A DNA stretch of 64,000 nucleotides from the NCBI GenBank assembly GCA_964036315.1, contig OZ038482.1, forward strand, positions 14,203,434-14,267,433, given 5' to 3'. Every line of letters begins with the position of its first letter. Position 1 is the stretch's first letter. Below, in pieces: positions 13,466 through 23,518 of this stretch. The notes under the pieces are model-generated. The model saw only the letters and a program-made list of their open reading frames with translations. It was not told the origin of the DNA and made no database searches. A program made the position numbers and the translations under genes. This stretch comes from Acanthosepion esculentum (taxonomy: Eukaryota > Mollusca > Cephalopoda > Sepiida > Sepiidae).

Positions 13466-13538
13466 CAGAAATGTAAAAGTGTACATTGAAGTCAACACTG
13501 AGAGGTGACAGGCTGTTTCATGCTAAGCGCAATCGTAA
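13463..13538 (-). repeat. AT-bracketed dispersed repeat, copy 1
   Basis: About 75 bp related to segments at 14345, 33295 and 58897. Shared blocks are CATTGAAGTCAACAC, GAGGTGACAG / GAGGCGACA and CTGTTTCATGCTA. In this copy the (AT)n tract touches the end that corresponds to the distal end of the 14345 and 33295 copies. I do not recognise a named family; it may be a short non-autonomous element that carries AT tracts at its ends. Confidence 0.7.
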
Positions 13539-13948
13539 ATATAGCACACATTAAAATTATATTTCTTCATGTATATATAAAGACATTTTTATGTTTATAC
13601 TTCCTTTTTATAGATACAAATATTTAAGTAAATGCTCTGTTTTATAATAAACATTATTAATGACATTTACCGGCCTGAATGTCCGAGAAATTTTCATAGA
13701 AAAAGAACACTGACAAGAATCGAAACTGTATCCTATACGGAACAGTCATATAGCCTGACGTGCCTTAACAGATTTAGCCAGGGAGGAGCGTTCGGTTAGC
13801 AAGGTCGATTTTACTGCTTTTAAACTACAATCTTCCATGAATTTCTCACGTACATTCATATCTGCTCAAAGCGTATCCCAATGTAAACAAACGACGTCAC
13901 ACATTATGAAATGGACAAATTCCGACAATTATTTTAAGACTTTGTTAT
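13539..13948. other. Unassigned AT-rich spacer
   Basis: No supported gene or repeat. The stretch from about 13670 to 13850 is less AT-rich than the rest. Nothing in it matches other parts of the window well enough to classify. Confidence 0.4.
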
Positions 13949-13949
13949 G

Positions 13950-14040
<91 letters not shown>

Positions 14041-14058
14041 TGTGTGTGTGTGTGTGTA
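13950..14058. repeat. (AT)n then (GT)n compound microsatellite
   Basis: About 87 bp of AT repeats followed by GAG and then GT repeats at 14039-14058. Confidence 0.97.
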
Positions 14059-14300
14059 ATCGATCTCACCAGAAGGAAAGCAGTAAAGCGACTAGAACAA
14101 ATGGGGTTACTGGTTATGGAAGAATTAGGTAACAGAAACTTTACGATTGAGCAACAACAAAAAAGAAGTGTAATGAGGAGGAAATTTTTGAAGACTAAAC
14201 TTGGATGGGAATCATGGGACCGGAAAAGAGTTCCACAAACGAGAAGTGCGAGAAAAGGAACTGTTAGTATATAACTTATGGCTATATCTAGCCAGCTCGA

Positions 14301-14302
<2 letters not shown>

Positions 14303-14344
<42 letters not shown>
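14303..14344. repeat. (AT)n microsatellite
   Basis: Pure AT run that immediately precedes the dispersed repeat starting GGCCTGACAATTGCG at 14345. Confidence 0.96.
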
Positions 14345-14347
<3 letters not shown>

Positions 14348-14453
14348 CTGACAATTGCGTTTACACATGAAACAGATTCTTGCCAGTGGATGTTGACCTC
14401 AATTTCCACTTTTATATTTATATACGCTCTGTCCCTGATATTGATCACATTAA

Positions 14454-14455
<2 letters not shown>
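14345..14455 (+). repeat. AT-bracketed dispersed repeat, copy 2
   Basis: Begins GGCCTGACAATTGCG and contains ATGAAACAGA and GTTGACCTCAATTTCCAC. It aligns with the plus-strand copy at 33295 and the reverse complement of 13463. It is flanked by (AT)n on both sides, at 14303-14344 and 14457-14522, so here the AT tracts bracket the unit completely. Confidence 0.7.

Positions 14456-14456
<1 letters not shown>

Positions 14457-14522
<66 letters not shown>
14457..14522. repeat. (AT)n microsatellite
   Basis: Pure AT run closing the right side of the dispersed repeat that ends at 14455. Confidence 0.96.
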
Positions 14523-14524
<2 letters not shown>

Positions 14525-15496
14525 CCCCACATCCACGACTACTGAGGTCGACTCCGGTCCGTTTGATTCATGAACAAAGCTTGGCCGAAAGAATCAAAGT
14601 TCCGACAGTCTACAAAAAGAAAAGGCTATTGTTAAATACTTCACCTTCATATTGTTGAACAAACTCCTTATTTTATATATATGTGAATATCTAGTTATTT
14701 TTCATAGAAGAAAATAATATTATTCTTTGCCTAGCGACGAATTCTTATCCGTCACGTAGAGGTCCATGTGTGTATTTACGTGATGTATTAGAGACACGTG
14801 TGTAACTCCTGGCAGAATATTAAAAGGTCCAACTACATGAAAATTGGCGGACTTAATCTGCCCAACCGAAGATGAAAGAAGACAAACAAGACAGATATAT
14901 ATATGTCAACAAATTTGTATTAAACAAATTACAAGGCATCTAGACATAACATTTGTGTGTGGGGGAACATTGTGTTTGTTCTTTAGTGAATGTTCGTATT
15001 TTGGTGAATGATTGTAATGTTCATAGCGTCTTCGCCGAAAAGGGAAACGCTGACCTTCTAAGAGCTTACATCTTGTCGCTGAAATGAAGAAGAAAGAGAG
15101 ATTTACTTCACCTCCACGCGAGGTGGGATTCGGCACGAGGCCTGAAGGAAAAAAAACAAAGAGGCAAGAAGATTCCCAGTATTTACAGTATAGGGACTCC
15201 TGGTGAGGAATTAGGGAACTAAGGAGGACGTAACTCCTACAATCTTAACTGTATAAAGATTTCCTCCCACTCCCTCATATAGTTACACGTTAAGCCAACT
15301 ACTTTCTGGGCTCTCAAACGCTTGTTAGCATTTCCCAACGTATATTGTTTAAACTTCAGCCCGACTGTTTATAAAAAAATATTTTATTATATGTTAAATA
15401 AAACCCACTTTTCGTTATTACAGGTAATCTTTTCTTTCAACTTTAACTTCTAAGAATCTGTTTCATCTTATATATATATATAGAGAGAGAGAGAGC
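14523..15496. other. Unassigned intergenic stretch
   Basis: No gene supported. A short segment near 15118-15142 is GC-richer. A TATATA plus GAGAGA tract lies at 15470-15496. No match to other parts of the window was seen. Confidence 0.4.
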
Positions 15497-15499
15497 CAG

Positions 15500-15708
15500 A
15501 CAAACCTACCAAGACATTCCAACCACTGGAGTAGACTGTTCTAGTTCCACGTACCATGTTTAATGGATGTCAGTTATCAGTTATCTCCTGTTAATTTTTC
15601 TGAAAGTTCTCCACCGCCATAACCGGGTATTGAACTCACACTGTTTGGGTCCTATCACTGGATCTAACCAACACCTTTATCCACTGTGCCATCTGTCCTT
15701 GAGGACAT
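15500..15708 (-). mobile_element. tRNA-derived SINE, family A, copy 1 (partial)
   Basis: Read on the minus strand, it starts with a tRNA-like head: a box-A-like GTGGATAAAGGTG and a box-B-like AGTTCAATACCCGG about 55 bp later. It continues with a body containing CATTAAACATGGTACGTGG and CTAGAACAGTCTACTCC. The same unit recurs near 58285-58545 (minus) and 63335-63610 (plus). The 3' tail is rearranged: ACATTCCAACCACTGG is in the opposite orientation to that expected. tRNA-derived SINEs are known in octopus; equating this with a named family would need a library search. Confidence 0.75.
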
Positions 15709-15829
15709 CGGCGTATGAATTTCTGGGTATTATAAACCTAATATCTTCAGCAACCATTTTTACCATTACATTAGGTTTATACACGGAAGAATCAACAGAC
15801 CGAGCTGAAATTCTTGCAGACGTCACTGG

Positions 15830-15960
15830 GTTCATTATGGAACAAAAACTCCCACTAGCTATGGTTTAAATAGCAGGACAGGCTAGGTCTATATCCATCA
15901 TTGGCAACTAGTCTAGGAGAAGAAAATCCCTCAATTCGAAGCTGTACACCATTTTTCTAT
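15830..15960 (+). mobile_element. SINE family B, 3' part
   Basis: TAAATAGCAGGACAGGCT, then GGCAACTAGTCTAGGAGAAG and TCAATTCGAAGCTG. This matches the body of the fuller copy at 30090-30500. The tRNA-like head is missing. Confidence 0.65.
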
Positions 15961-16011
15961 TATCACTTTGCCCAAAAAGTGTAGAAAACAAAATTTTATT
16001 CAAATCATAGC

Positions 16012-16291
16012 CGTGGTTATGCGTCAGTTCAGCGGCAGTCCACCGTATTGTGCGAGGGTTATGCGTCAGTTCAGCGGCAGTCCACCGTATTGTGCGTGGG
16101 CGGGGCGTCTGTTAGAGGCAGTCCACCGTATTGTGCGTGGGTTATGCGTCAGTTCAGCGGCAGTCCACCGTATTGTGTGTGGGTTATGCGTCAGTCCACC
16201 GTATTGTGCGTGGGTTGTGTGTCACTTCAGCGACAGTCTACCGTACTGTGCGTGGGTTATGCCTCAGTTCAGCGGCAGTCCACCGTATACT
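16012..16291. repeat. 42-bp minisatellite (about 6.5 copies)
   Basis: Unit runs from GTTATGCGTCAGTTCAGCGG to GCAGTCCACCGTATTGTGCG. Copies start near 16021 and 16063, giving a 42-bp period. One unit near 16188 has lost the TTCAGCGGCAG part and another is altered to GGCGGGGCGTCTGTTAGAGG. It is much GC-richer than its flanks. Because 42 is a multiple of three, all three plus-strand frames stay open over the array. I regard the resulting peptides as artefacts. Confidence 0.93.
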
Positions 16292-16435
16292 CACGTGCAT
16301 ATGCAGCCTATTCGTCATGTCTTTAACAAGAAATTAAATTATAATAATTGGATTCCACATCCGCTTGAGCAGGATCGGATAATAAATAACTTAAAATATG
16401 ATAAAGCACTAAAGAGAACTTCTTTCTTTTTATGT

Positions 16436-17017
16436 GCCGTGTACCTTCAGGACGTAGGTGATCATGGCTCTCCAATTTCCTCTATCCTTTATAGAACTCA
16501 TAAAGTCTCGTCCCTCTGCCACCTGCACCAGACCCTGTTTAGTCATCCACTTGTTTAGGCCCGCTAGGTATGTCATGCGTTGCTTTCCCTTGTCTCTCTT
16601 TCACTCTATTCGACCTGTGAGTATCAGATTCACTGGGCCCTCCTTTCTCATTAGGCGTCCCAGAAATTTCATCTGCCTCTTTCTGGTGTTAAGTATAAGA
16701 CTCCTCCTTGTTTGCATCCTCTCCAAAATCTCATCGTTGCTCATACGCTCGGTTCATGATATCCTTAGCATCCTTTTGTAGAGCCATACTCTCGTTGACT
16801 CGAGTCTCTTCATCTTTGAGGAGACCGTCCAATATTCGCTGACATAAAGGAGGACAGATATCACGTAGCAGCTCAGTACTCTTTTCTTTGTTAACAAAGA
16901 AATCCTCCTGTCTCGTAATACTCGACCTAGCCTTTGGAAAGCGACATTGGCCATCCCAATACGCCTTCGAGAAATACAGTAGTTAAAAAAGTATATGGAG
17001 CAATGAAAATATTTCAT
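16436..17017 (-). pseudogene. LINE reverse transcriptase C-terminal fragment (family 1, copy 1)
   Basis: Minus-strand reading gives AFQRLGRVLRDRRISLLTKK, then VLLYVSEYWTVSSKMKRLES and, in a shifted frame, RRSLILNTRKRQMKFLGRLM. This is the region downstream of the polymerase core in non-LTR retrotransposons. The 3' end is shared with the copy at 24866-25302: both finish with a Trp-Arg-Ala-type segment followed by a GGACACGGCACATAAAAAGA-like tail. Frameshifts and stops make it a 5'-truncated dead copy. The clade cannot be fixed from this portion. Confidence 0.8.
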
Positions 17018-17040
17018 CTCTGTACTTAAAAAATATATAT

Positions 17041-17552
17041 CGTATTTTCCTGCTTACAAGACGCTTCGGATTGGAAGACGCACCCTAATATTGGAAAGAA
17101 ATTTCTAAGAAAACGGCCATTCTCATACAACAACACATTCTCCATGCGTCCCTCACGTACTGGCGCCACGTATTGTTTACGTTAATCACTCGTCCGATTT
17201 TGTTTGCATGGCAATTACATTCTAATCAAAAGCAGATAGGTTCTCGCCGCTGCTAGTAAACAGAGCGTGTTCAAGCTTGTGGCTCGGCTCCAGGAAGGTT
17301 TATAGTCTTGGCAATACTTATAACAGCTAAATACTGAGGTTACATCATATAAAAGACTGAATTAGATAGATAGCTAACATTATAGTGCAATGACTCAACA
17401 TATAAATCCACGTCTCTATCAGTCAAGCCAATTAGGTGACCGTCCAAGCTTACTTGAGCCTGGACGTTGCCTTACATTCGTTTTGGAAGACGCACACGTA
17501 TTTTCCGGGTATTTCTTAGGAAAAAATGCATCTTGTAAGCCAGAAAATACGG
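17041..17552. mobile_element. Terminal-inverted-repeat DNA transposon, non-autonomous
   Basis: The left end CGTATTTTCCTGCTTACAAG (17041) and the reverse complement of the right end CGTATTTTCTGGCTTACAAG match at 18 of 20 positions. A GGAAGACGCAC motif occurs subterminally on both sides, near 17076 and 17487. The internal 450 bp carries no recognisable transposase, so this is a MITE-like or internally deleted copy. The class is uncertain and no target-site duplication is clear. Confidence 0.75.
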
Positions 17553-17630
17553 TAAATGCCAGGGAATATTGTTCCTAAATGTTTTAAAAGCAATAAAATA
17601 TTTCAATGTTTTTTATATAAATCATATTAA

Positions 17631-17969
17631 CTTTCTTTCTTAGATGTTCTCGTCGATTTTAGTAATAATACTTTTAAAAATTCTGTTTATAAAAAAACAA
17701 CTAGTAAAGACTCTTGCCATCTTAATTTCTCTAGTGAATGCCCTCTTAGATATAAAATAGGTGTTATTAAAAATTTCCTCACGAGAGCGCACGAGAACTC
17801 ATCCGCTCGCACGCTTTTCTTTAAAGAATTAAAAAATATAAAGCAAACGCTGATTAATAACGGATTTCCTAATCAATTGTTGGATTTCCACATTAGGCGT
17901 TTCTTGTCCAAAGTAACTAATAGAAACGGCGAGAATAGAAACATAAAGACGTGTCTGGATTTATATTAA
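17631..17969 (+). pseudogene. Penelope-like element reverse transcriptase C-terminal fragment
   Basis: A 112-codon open stretch with no ATG start, ending in TAA at 17967. It reads FLDVLVDF near its start and HLNFSSECPLRYKIGVIKNF in the middle, then a basic stretch including NNGFPNQLLDFHIRRFL. The order FLDV, then a VYKKTTS-type strand, then a HLNF..CPL..K.GVI segment is typical of Penelope-like RTs in the thumb region. Everything upstream is missing. It lies directly before the 5' region of the TX1-like LINE, so that LINE may have inserted next to or into it. Confidence 0.8.
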
Positions 17970-18303
17970 GTTACAACCTGCTATTTGTGATTTCAGCACT
18001 GATGAACTGAAGATTTGAAAAGATAAGATAAGTTTAGTTGTTACTTTTTCAGTTTCAAACTCTTTTTGAATTTTCTTTTTTGAATTTTTTGTTTTAGTGT
18101 ACATTGTAAGTTTTTACATTTTCCGTTTATCGTTTATTTCTTTTCTGTTTTATTTTGCTACCCTCCCCCGGTTTTTATTTGCATTTTTCTCTTTTTTTTA
18201 ATTATCTTTTGTTCTTGTTTGCCCCGTTTTATGTTCCAGTTTATTTGGTTTTAAACATATTTCCTTATCCTTGTTCACCGTGGTAGGTGTTTTAAAACCT
18301 GCC

Positions 18304-18882
18304 ATGGTGGATAATAACAAGGAAACACCGTCTCCTGAAACGGTGTCACCGAGTAAAACGGCCTGGTCCCAAAATAGGCCGATTACGAAGGATGCGGACT
18401 TCTACAAGGAGCAGAGGAAGAAGTTCGAGGACTCCTTCAATGGGACTGAATTTTTGACCATTGAGGAGGCCTTCAAGGATATCCGTACCCGGACAATATC
18501 CCTGCTGACTTCTGACGTTAAGACGCGGAAATTAATTGGAGTCAGCAGGGACAACATGGAAGAAGCCTTAAAGGCTTTAAAGATTAACCCAAAGCTTCTC
18601 GCGAGGAGAACGAATGTCTTGTGGGACATCTTGCTGGCTACGGAGCAACAGGCGAAGGAGCTGGCAGGCAGTATTTTAGTAACCAAAAGCCTGCGCCTGC
18701 AGACCGAATATATGGGTACTCGCAGGACAAAAGTGACAGTTCACGGCGTGCCGGCGGATGTTTCAGAGGACAGCATGGGGACCTTCTTTGCTTTATATGG
18801 CGAAGTGCATGAAGTGAAGGCCCTCACAAGCAAGATCGGGATCGCGACTGGTGATATCGAAATCCAGATTACGGTAAACTAG
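18304..18882 (+). pseudogene. ORF1 (gag-like), N-terminal part
   Basis: The first open part of ORF1. I chose ATG 18304 because it lies in a good initiation context (GCCATGG) and starts a Met-Val-Asp-Asn run; the upstream in-frame ATG at 18271 lies in T-rich leader sequence. The C-terminal third reads RRTKVTVHGVPADVSEDSMG, then FFALYGEVHEVKAL, an RRM-like beta-alpha-beta pattern usual in LINE gag proteins. It stops at TAG 18880, after which the homologous reading resumes as an MCRQRKMLVVVEGRL-type segment, so the stop is a lesion. A nucleic-acid-binding role is inferred from the family. Confidence 0.75.
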
Positions 18883-19609
18883 GAAAATTACAAAAACCTT
18901 CCGAATACCCTAATGTGTAGGCAGAGGAAGATGCTGGTAGTGGTCGAGGGCAGGCTGTGACAGCTACAACAGTGGAGAATACCTCAGAATAGGGATCAAC
19001 AACAAAGTCGGTGGAGGAACCCTGGACGGTGGTAGTGAGGGGTAAGAAGTCCCCTAATGTCCGGGCCCCACATGAGACTCCTCAACCCAAGAACGCTGAG
19101 AAAGAGGTGCAACCTCCAAAGAAGGGACTGGAGAAATCTGCTAAGTAGCACCAGCATAAAAAACAACAGCAGAAACCCCAACAGCCAGAATGGCAGCAGC
19201 AGCAGCAAAAACAGCAGAAACCCCAACAGCCAGAAAAGCAGCAACAGCAGGAGATAGAGATGGAGGTGGAACAATTCCCCCCCCTCGGCAGACATCCCTC
19301 AAAAGAGCAAGGGAGGAGAGTGACGACGAACAGTCGCAAGGCCACTCTGACCGTGGCAGGGCGGAGAGAGTCATGGATAGAACCAGGGCAATCTGCGTTT
19401 CGGCTTCTTTTGAAGATGCCAAGCAACCCCTAAGAACCAGACGTCACTCTTCCTCTCCCATCCGCATTATTTCCCCTTCCCCCTTCACTCCTCCCATCAG
19501 CCCACTTTCCACCCCCCTCACGCATCCACTTCTTCCCCCCCCCTCATCCATCAAGGGAGAAGAAGAAAAAGAAGAAAAAGATGTTTTCAGGCCCGGACCA
19601 GGTCTGTAA
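18883..19609 (+). pseudogene. ORF1, zinc-knuckle and Gln-rich middle part (degraded)
   Basis: Continuation of the gag-like frame after stops. A short degenerate segment near 18950-19000 may be a decayed CCHC knuckle. From 19010 the frame reads EEPWTVVVRGKKSPNVRAP, then a Gln/Lys-rich low-complexity tract made of CAG/CAA repeats (19145-19255). A Ser/Pro-rich tail with SPFTPPISPLSTPLT follows, then an acidic-basic Glu/Lys run to the stop at 19607. A TAG at 19146 interrupts it. Low-complexity linkers of this type are common in LINE ORF1. Confidence 0.6.
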
Positions 19610-19856
19610 AGTGGACAGGGAAGAGTATAAGAAAGTCATTTCCAAGCAGAGAAAGGCCCTGTTAGGGACACTCTACAAGATGGACCTGGTAGACGGGAAA
19701 AACATAGAGGATCCCCGAAACTTCCCTGAGGCCCCAGGGGTTATAACTTGCATAAGGGAAACTGGGGGACATCTAGAGGTATGGAACCACTTATACGAGG
19801 CAAGGGATGCATTCTCTAATATGAGGCTGTTTGAAGTGGAGAACGAAAATCTTTAA
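19581..19856 (+). pseudogene. ORF1, C-terminal segment
   Basis: Open frame of 91 codons beginning in the Glu/Lys-rich tract and overlapping the previous frame by 29 bp. It reads KVDREEYKKVISKQRKALLG and ends in LRLFEVENEN-type residues. It is probably the natural C-terminus of ORF1 carried into another frame by a single indel. No catalytic motif is visible. An independent small protein is less likely because its start lies inside the preceding low-complexity region. Confidence 0.5.
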
Positions 19857-20093
19857 AAATTGAGACTGTTTTGCTCTGGGAGGGTCCCGATATTACTCCA
19901 CCCCTCCTTATATAGAGCTATAAAACTAATTTATCCCACGGACGTCGGCGGGATTGTCTCGGGCGGGCGGATGACGACGGAATTGGGAACAGGAAGCCTG
20001 GGACAATGCGTCGGGGTCCTGTCAGCTGCAGATTTCCGCCCTGTATGTACTTAGGTTTTTTGCAATAATTTTTCTTTTTTGCATGCCTAGCAA

Positions 20094-20993
20094 ATGTCTA
20101 TTAAGATAGCCAGTTTGAATGTGAAGAGCTTGAGAGATCGGAGCAAGGCTGCCCGCCTGCTTCGGGATCTCCTGTCCTTTGGCGTGGATGTCGCCGCGAT
20201 TGAAGAGACCCACTTTGTTTGCACGTCCGATACGTGTGTGCTGGAGGATGACTTTGTCATCTATTCAGCATATGGGGACCGGTGTACCAGAGGAGTTTCT
20301 TTGCTAGTCAGACGTACTCTTGATGCGAAGGTGGACCTTGTGCATACCGATGCCGAGGGCAGGTTGATCGTGGCCGATATTGCCGTGAAAAGTGGTTCGT
20401 TTCGGGTCGTTGCGGTTTATGCGCCCAACGACCGGGAGGAGCGGGTCTCCTTTTTTCGGCGGTTGGGACCGTTCCTAGTTGATTCTTCGCGCCTAGTTTT
20501 AATGAGGGACTGGAATGCCATCCTGGACCCCAAGTTAGACAGCGGGCGGGGCGCTAGCGGAAGAAGGGGCGATCGTAGCCGGGTCGATCTGATTGGCGAT
20601 TATGGTCTCGTCGATAGATACCGGGTCGATCATCCCAGGGGGAAAATGTGGACGTGGGCTCATAGCTGGCCGTCTGACAAGGTAGTTAGCTACCTTGACA
20701 GAATGTTAGTTCGTAGAGCCGACATAGACTTGTTAGATTGTCCCACGTTCCACTGGGTAGGCTACACGGATCACAAACTCGTTTGTGCCCGGGTGACGTT
20801 AGAACATAGGCCTAGAATGGCTGGTTACTGGAAGTTCAATCTGTCTTTACTGGACAGGCGGGACTTCCTGGAGCAGCTAATTAAATTAGTGCAGCGGGAG
20901 CTAGTGGGGCGGTTATCGGGAATACGTTGTGGGTTCGACTTAAGGATAGAATTATGTCTTTCACCACTGATTTCAGCAAGCGGCTCGCCCTAG
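20094..20993 (+). pseudogene. ORF2 part 1: APE-type endonuclease domain
   Basis: Exonuclease-endonuclease-phosphatase fold that nicks target DNA to prime reverse transcription. Visible motifs: IASLNVKSL (metal-site Asn about residue 9), AIEETHF (Glu about 38), VVAVYAPNDR, DWNAILDPKLD (about 154), SYLDRMLVRR and the terminal TDHKLV with Asp-His near 254. The Gly usually preceding DWN is Arg here (MRDWNA), a possible damaging change. The frame is lost near 20940, where the homologous reading moves to another frame (DRIMSFTTDFSKRLALDRA), so the last 15 or so residues of the open frame are not native. Confidence 0.88.
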
Positions 20994-21627
20994 ATAGAGC
21001 TGAGAAGGTGAAGACACTTAAGGCTAATTTTTCCCGGGCGGGGGCTGGGGGGATACCCTAGTGATAGCCGTAGCTAGGGAGGCCCTGCAGCGTTCGAATA
21101 GCGAGCGCTACATGGGTCAGGTAATTAGACATAAGTTAAGTAAGATGTCTTCTGAAGCCGTGAACCTGGGCGCAGAACTGCGTCGGGAAGAAGTCCGTCG
21201 AGGTGGTGATCGTTACATTTGTCAAGTCGAATCTCCGGAGGGGCGTACTCTGCGGTCGACTGACGACATGTGCGAGGCGTTTCGGCGGCATTTCGAGAGC
21301 CGTTTTACCAAGGAGCCTGGTCTCCGTGAGGAGGAGTTTCGCAGCTATTTGGCTGACTTTCCTCGGCTTACGCCAACTGAAGCGGCTAGCTGCGAGGGAG
21401 AGATCACGGAGGGCGAAGTCTACGAGGCACTGAAGAAGGTCGGCAGAGACAAGTCGCCCGGTCTGGATGGTTTGCCTTATGAATTGTACTTGAGGCTGTC
21501 GCACATCTTTGTCCCGATTTTGACAGCAGTGTTCAACAACTGGTTTCGGTCGGGGTCCATCCCCAATCGCATTTCCAGGGGTGTGATCACTCTGTTGAAA
21601 AAGGGCAAGGGTGTTGGGGGAAACTAG
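20930..21627 (+). pseudogene. ORF2 part 2: linker and RT N-terminal motifs
   Basis: After the frameshift near 20940 the protein continues through a basic linker. A further indel in the G-run near 21040-21055 leads into the frame from 21061. That frame includes VESPEGRTLRSTDDM, then the RT motif-1 region SPGLDGLPYELY (about residues 137-148 of the open frame from 21061) and RGVITLLKKGKG. The frame breaks at a TAG at 21625; the next RT block, DNYRPITLLN, is in another frame directly after it. One-base loss near 21615 accounts for this. Confidence 0.82.
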
Positions 21628-22247
21628 ATAATTATAGGCCCATAACTCTGCTAAACACAGAGTTAAAGATTATGGCCAAGATCCTGCAGGAGCGTTTGCA
21701 GTCAGTTGCCGAGTCTCTGTTGGGACCTGAGCAGACTTGTTCTGTGAGGGGCCGAACAATTCAGAGCAACCTGCATTTGATCCGCACGATCCTAGAGGGC
21801 GTAAAAGACGACGACGAAGCCGCGCTGATCAATTTGGATCAGTCCAAGGCATTTGATAGGGTCGACCATCGCTACCTTGCTACTGTCCTGCAGGCCGCCG
21901 GATTCGCACCCGACTTCTGCCGTTGGATTAGCCTCCTGTATCGCTCCCCCAGTGCTGTGGTACAGGTGAACGGAAAGTTGTCGGGCGCTTTTGTTCTGTC
22001 GAGGTCGGTTCATCAGGGTTGTCCGCTGTCGCCTCTCCTGTATGCTTTGGCGTTGGAGCCTCTCCTGCGCCGGCTGAAGGACGAGGCGTGCAGTCCGGCC
22101 CTACGCGGGATCGCCGTTCCTGGAGGGTCTCGAGCCAGGGTTTCCGCGTACGCCGATGACGTATCTGCTTTCGTGTCGCCCCGTGGTGACATTGAGGCGG
22201 TACAGAAGACGCTTGATCGGTACGAGAAGGTGACAGGGCCAAGATAA
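21628..22247 (+). pseudogene. ORF2 part 3: reverse transcriptase core
   Basis: RT palm and fingers of the LINE. Visible motifs in order: DNYRPITLLNTELKI, GRTIQSNLHLIR, LINLDQSKAFDRVDHRYL (first catalytic Asp region), VRQGCPLSP-type block (here VHQGCPLSPLLYALAL) and the catalytic AYADDVSAFV box with Tyr-Ala-Asp-Asp encoded at 22149-22160. Catalytic residues are intact. The frame ends at TAA 22245, where a one-base shift leads into the next segment (KINRDKSSG). Active in target-primed reverse transcription in intact relatives. Confidence 0.9.
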
Positions 22248-23518
22248 ACCGCGACAAGTCGTCCGGCTTGCGGTTAGGTGCCTGGAAGGGGCGTGATCTT
22301 CCGGGCCGCTTTGATTGGACGGACGGTCCTGCCCGCATTCTTGGAGTGTGGTTTGGATCCGACCTCCAGCTGGAGAAAAATTGGTCTGAAGTACTAGCAA
22401 AGGTCGTTTCTGCCGGTAAGACTTGGAATCGACGGAGGTTGTCCGTAAAGGGCAGGGCGGAGGTGTGTGTTACATACATTTTCCCCCTGATTCTTTATCG
22501 ATTGTCAGTACTTCCTCTCTGTAAGGCTCACAAGAAGGCGCTCGAGCAAGCGCTATCCTCCATTTTATGGAGGGGACGCGTGAACAGGGTCGACAGACGA
22601 GTCTGCACGAAACGTCCGTGTCATGGGGGGCTGGGAATGCCACACCTGAGGAGTCACATCCGTGCCTCTCGGTTGGCTTTCCTACGCCGTGCATTGACTA
22701 GAGAGAACCCGATTCTAGAGGGGATTGTTAGGGACGCGTTCCCTAGCCTTACCATCAGTCCCCCCATCTCGAGGGTTGAGCGCGGTCGTAAACCCCGGGA
22801 TGAATGGCATTTCCTCCGCGAGTGTCGGTTAGCCTTGAAGGCTATTCCGCGGTCCAGTGACCTTTCACGGCCTAGGAAGGTCTTCTATCGGGGATTAGTG
22901 GAGGGTCGCGCGAAGGATCCCCTACGTGATACGCTCTGCTGTTCGGAGGAGGAGTACCGCTCCTACTGGTCTTGGGCGCCAGTGGCGGATTATCTCAGTA
23001 ACCCTGAGTTTTCGCTTACCTGGCGATTGGCTCGGAATCGGCTGCCTCTCAACGACAAGGCTTTCATATGGGGCTTGGCGGATTTGCCAGACTGTGAACG
23101 GTGTGGCCTTGGATTAGAAGAAACGGCTTCGCACGCCTTCTACCATTGCCCCCGGGTCCGCCCCTTATGGGACCATGTCGGCGAGCTGACGGCTCGTCTC
23201 GCTCCCGAAGAACTCGTGTCCATTGATCGCGCATACGCGTGTGACAATGTGTTGCCCCCGTATTCCGGGGTGAAACGAATGGTGTTTCTGACGCTGCTAG
23301 CCACGGCTCGAATGGTGATATGGACGACGCAAATGGAGGAAGTCTTGCGAGGCAATAGTCTTACGCATAAGGATCTGATCCGATTCTTTGAGCATCAGCT
23401 CAGGATGAAGATTAGAACTGATAGAAAACGATTGCATTCGACAGTCTTCAGTGAAAGGTGGGTAAAAGAAGCGAGCCTGGTTCGTTTGAACGGAGCTAGC
23501 CTTGATTTTCTTTTCTAG
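22248..23518 (+). pseudogene. ORF2 part 4: RT thumb and zinc-binding C-terminus
   Basis: Longest intact piece, 416 codons from 22268. It starts SSGLRLGAW-like, then has LGVWFGSDLQLEKNW and WNRRRLSVKGRAEV (thumb). The zinc-binding module follows: CERCGLGLEETASHAFYHC starting near residue 276, the Cys-Cys-His-Cys module that follows the RT in many L1/TX1 and plant LINEs. It ends at a natural-looking TAG at 23516. No internal stop, so this part has been hit less than the rest of ORF2. Confidence 0.88.

Noticed and set aside
12868..13508. Long open frames with Leu-Ser-Ile-Tyr and Ile-Tyr repeats
   Set aside because: They are translations of (CTAT)n and (AT)n in several registers at once and show no non-repeat domain.
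13837..14658. Open frames on both strands crossing (AT)n tracts
   Set aside because: AT repeats lack stops in these registers; the non-repeat ends match no protein family and overlap each other on opposite strands.
20022..22479. Minus-strand frames within the LINE (for example 21928-22479)
   Set aside because: Shadows of the GC-rich plus-strand RT and endonuclease reading frames.
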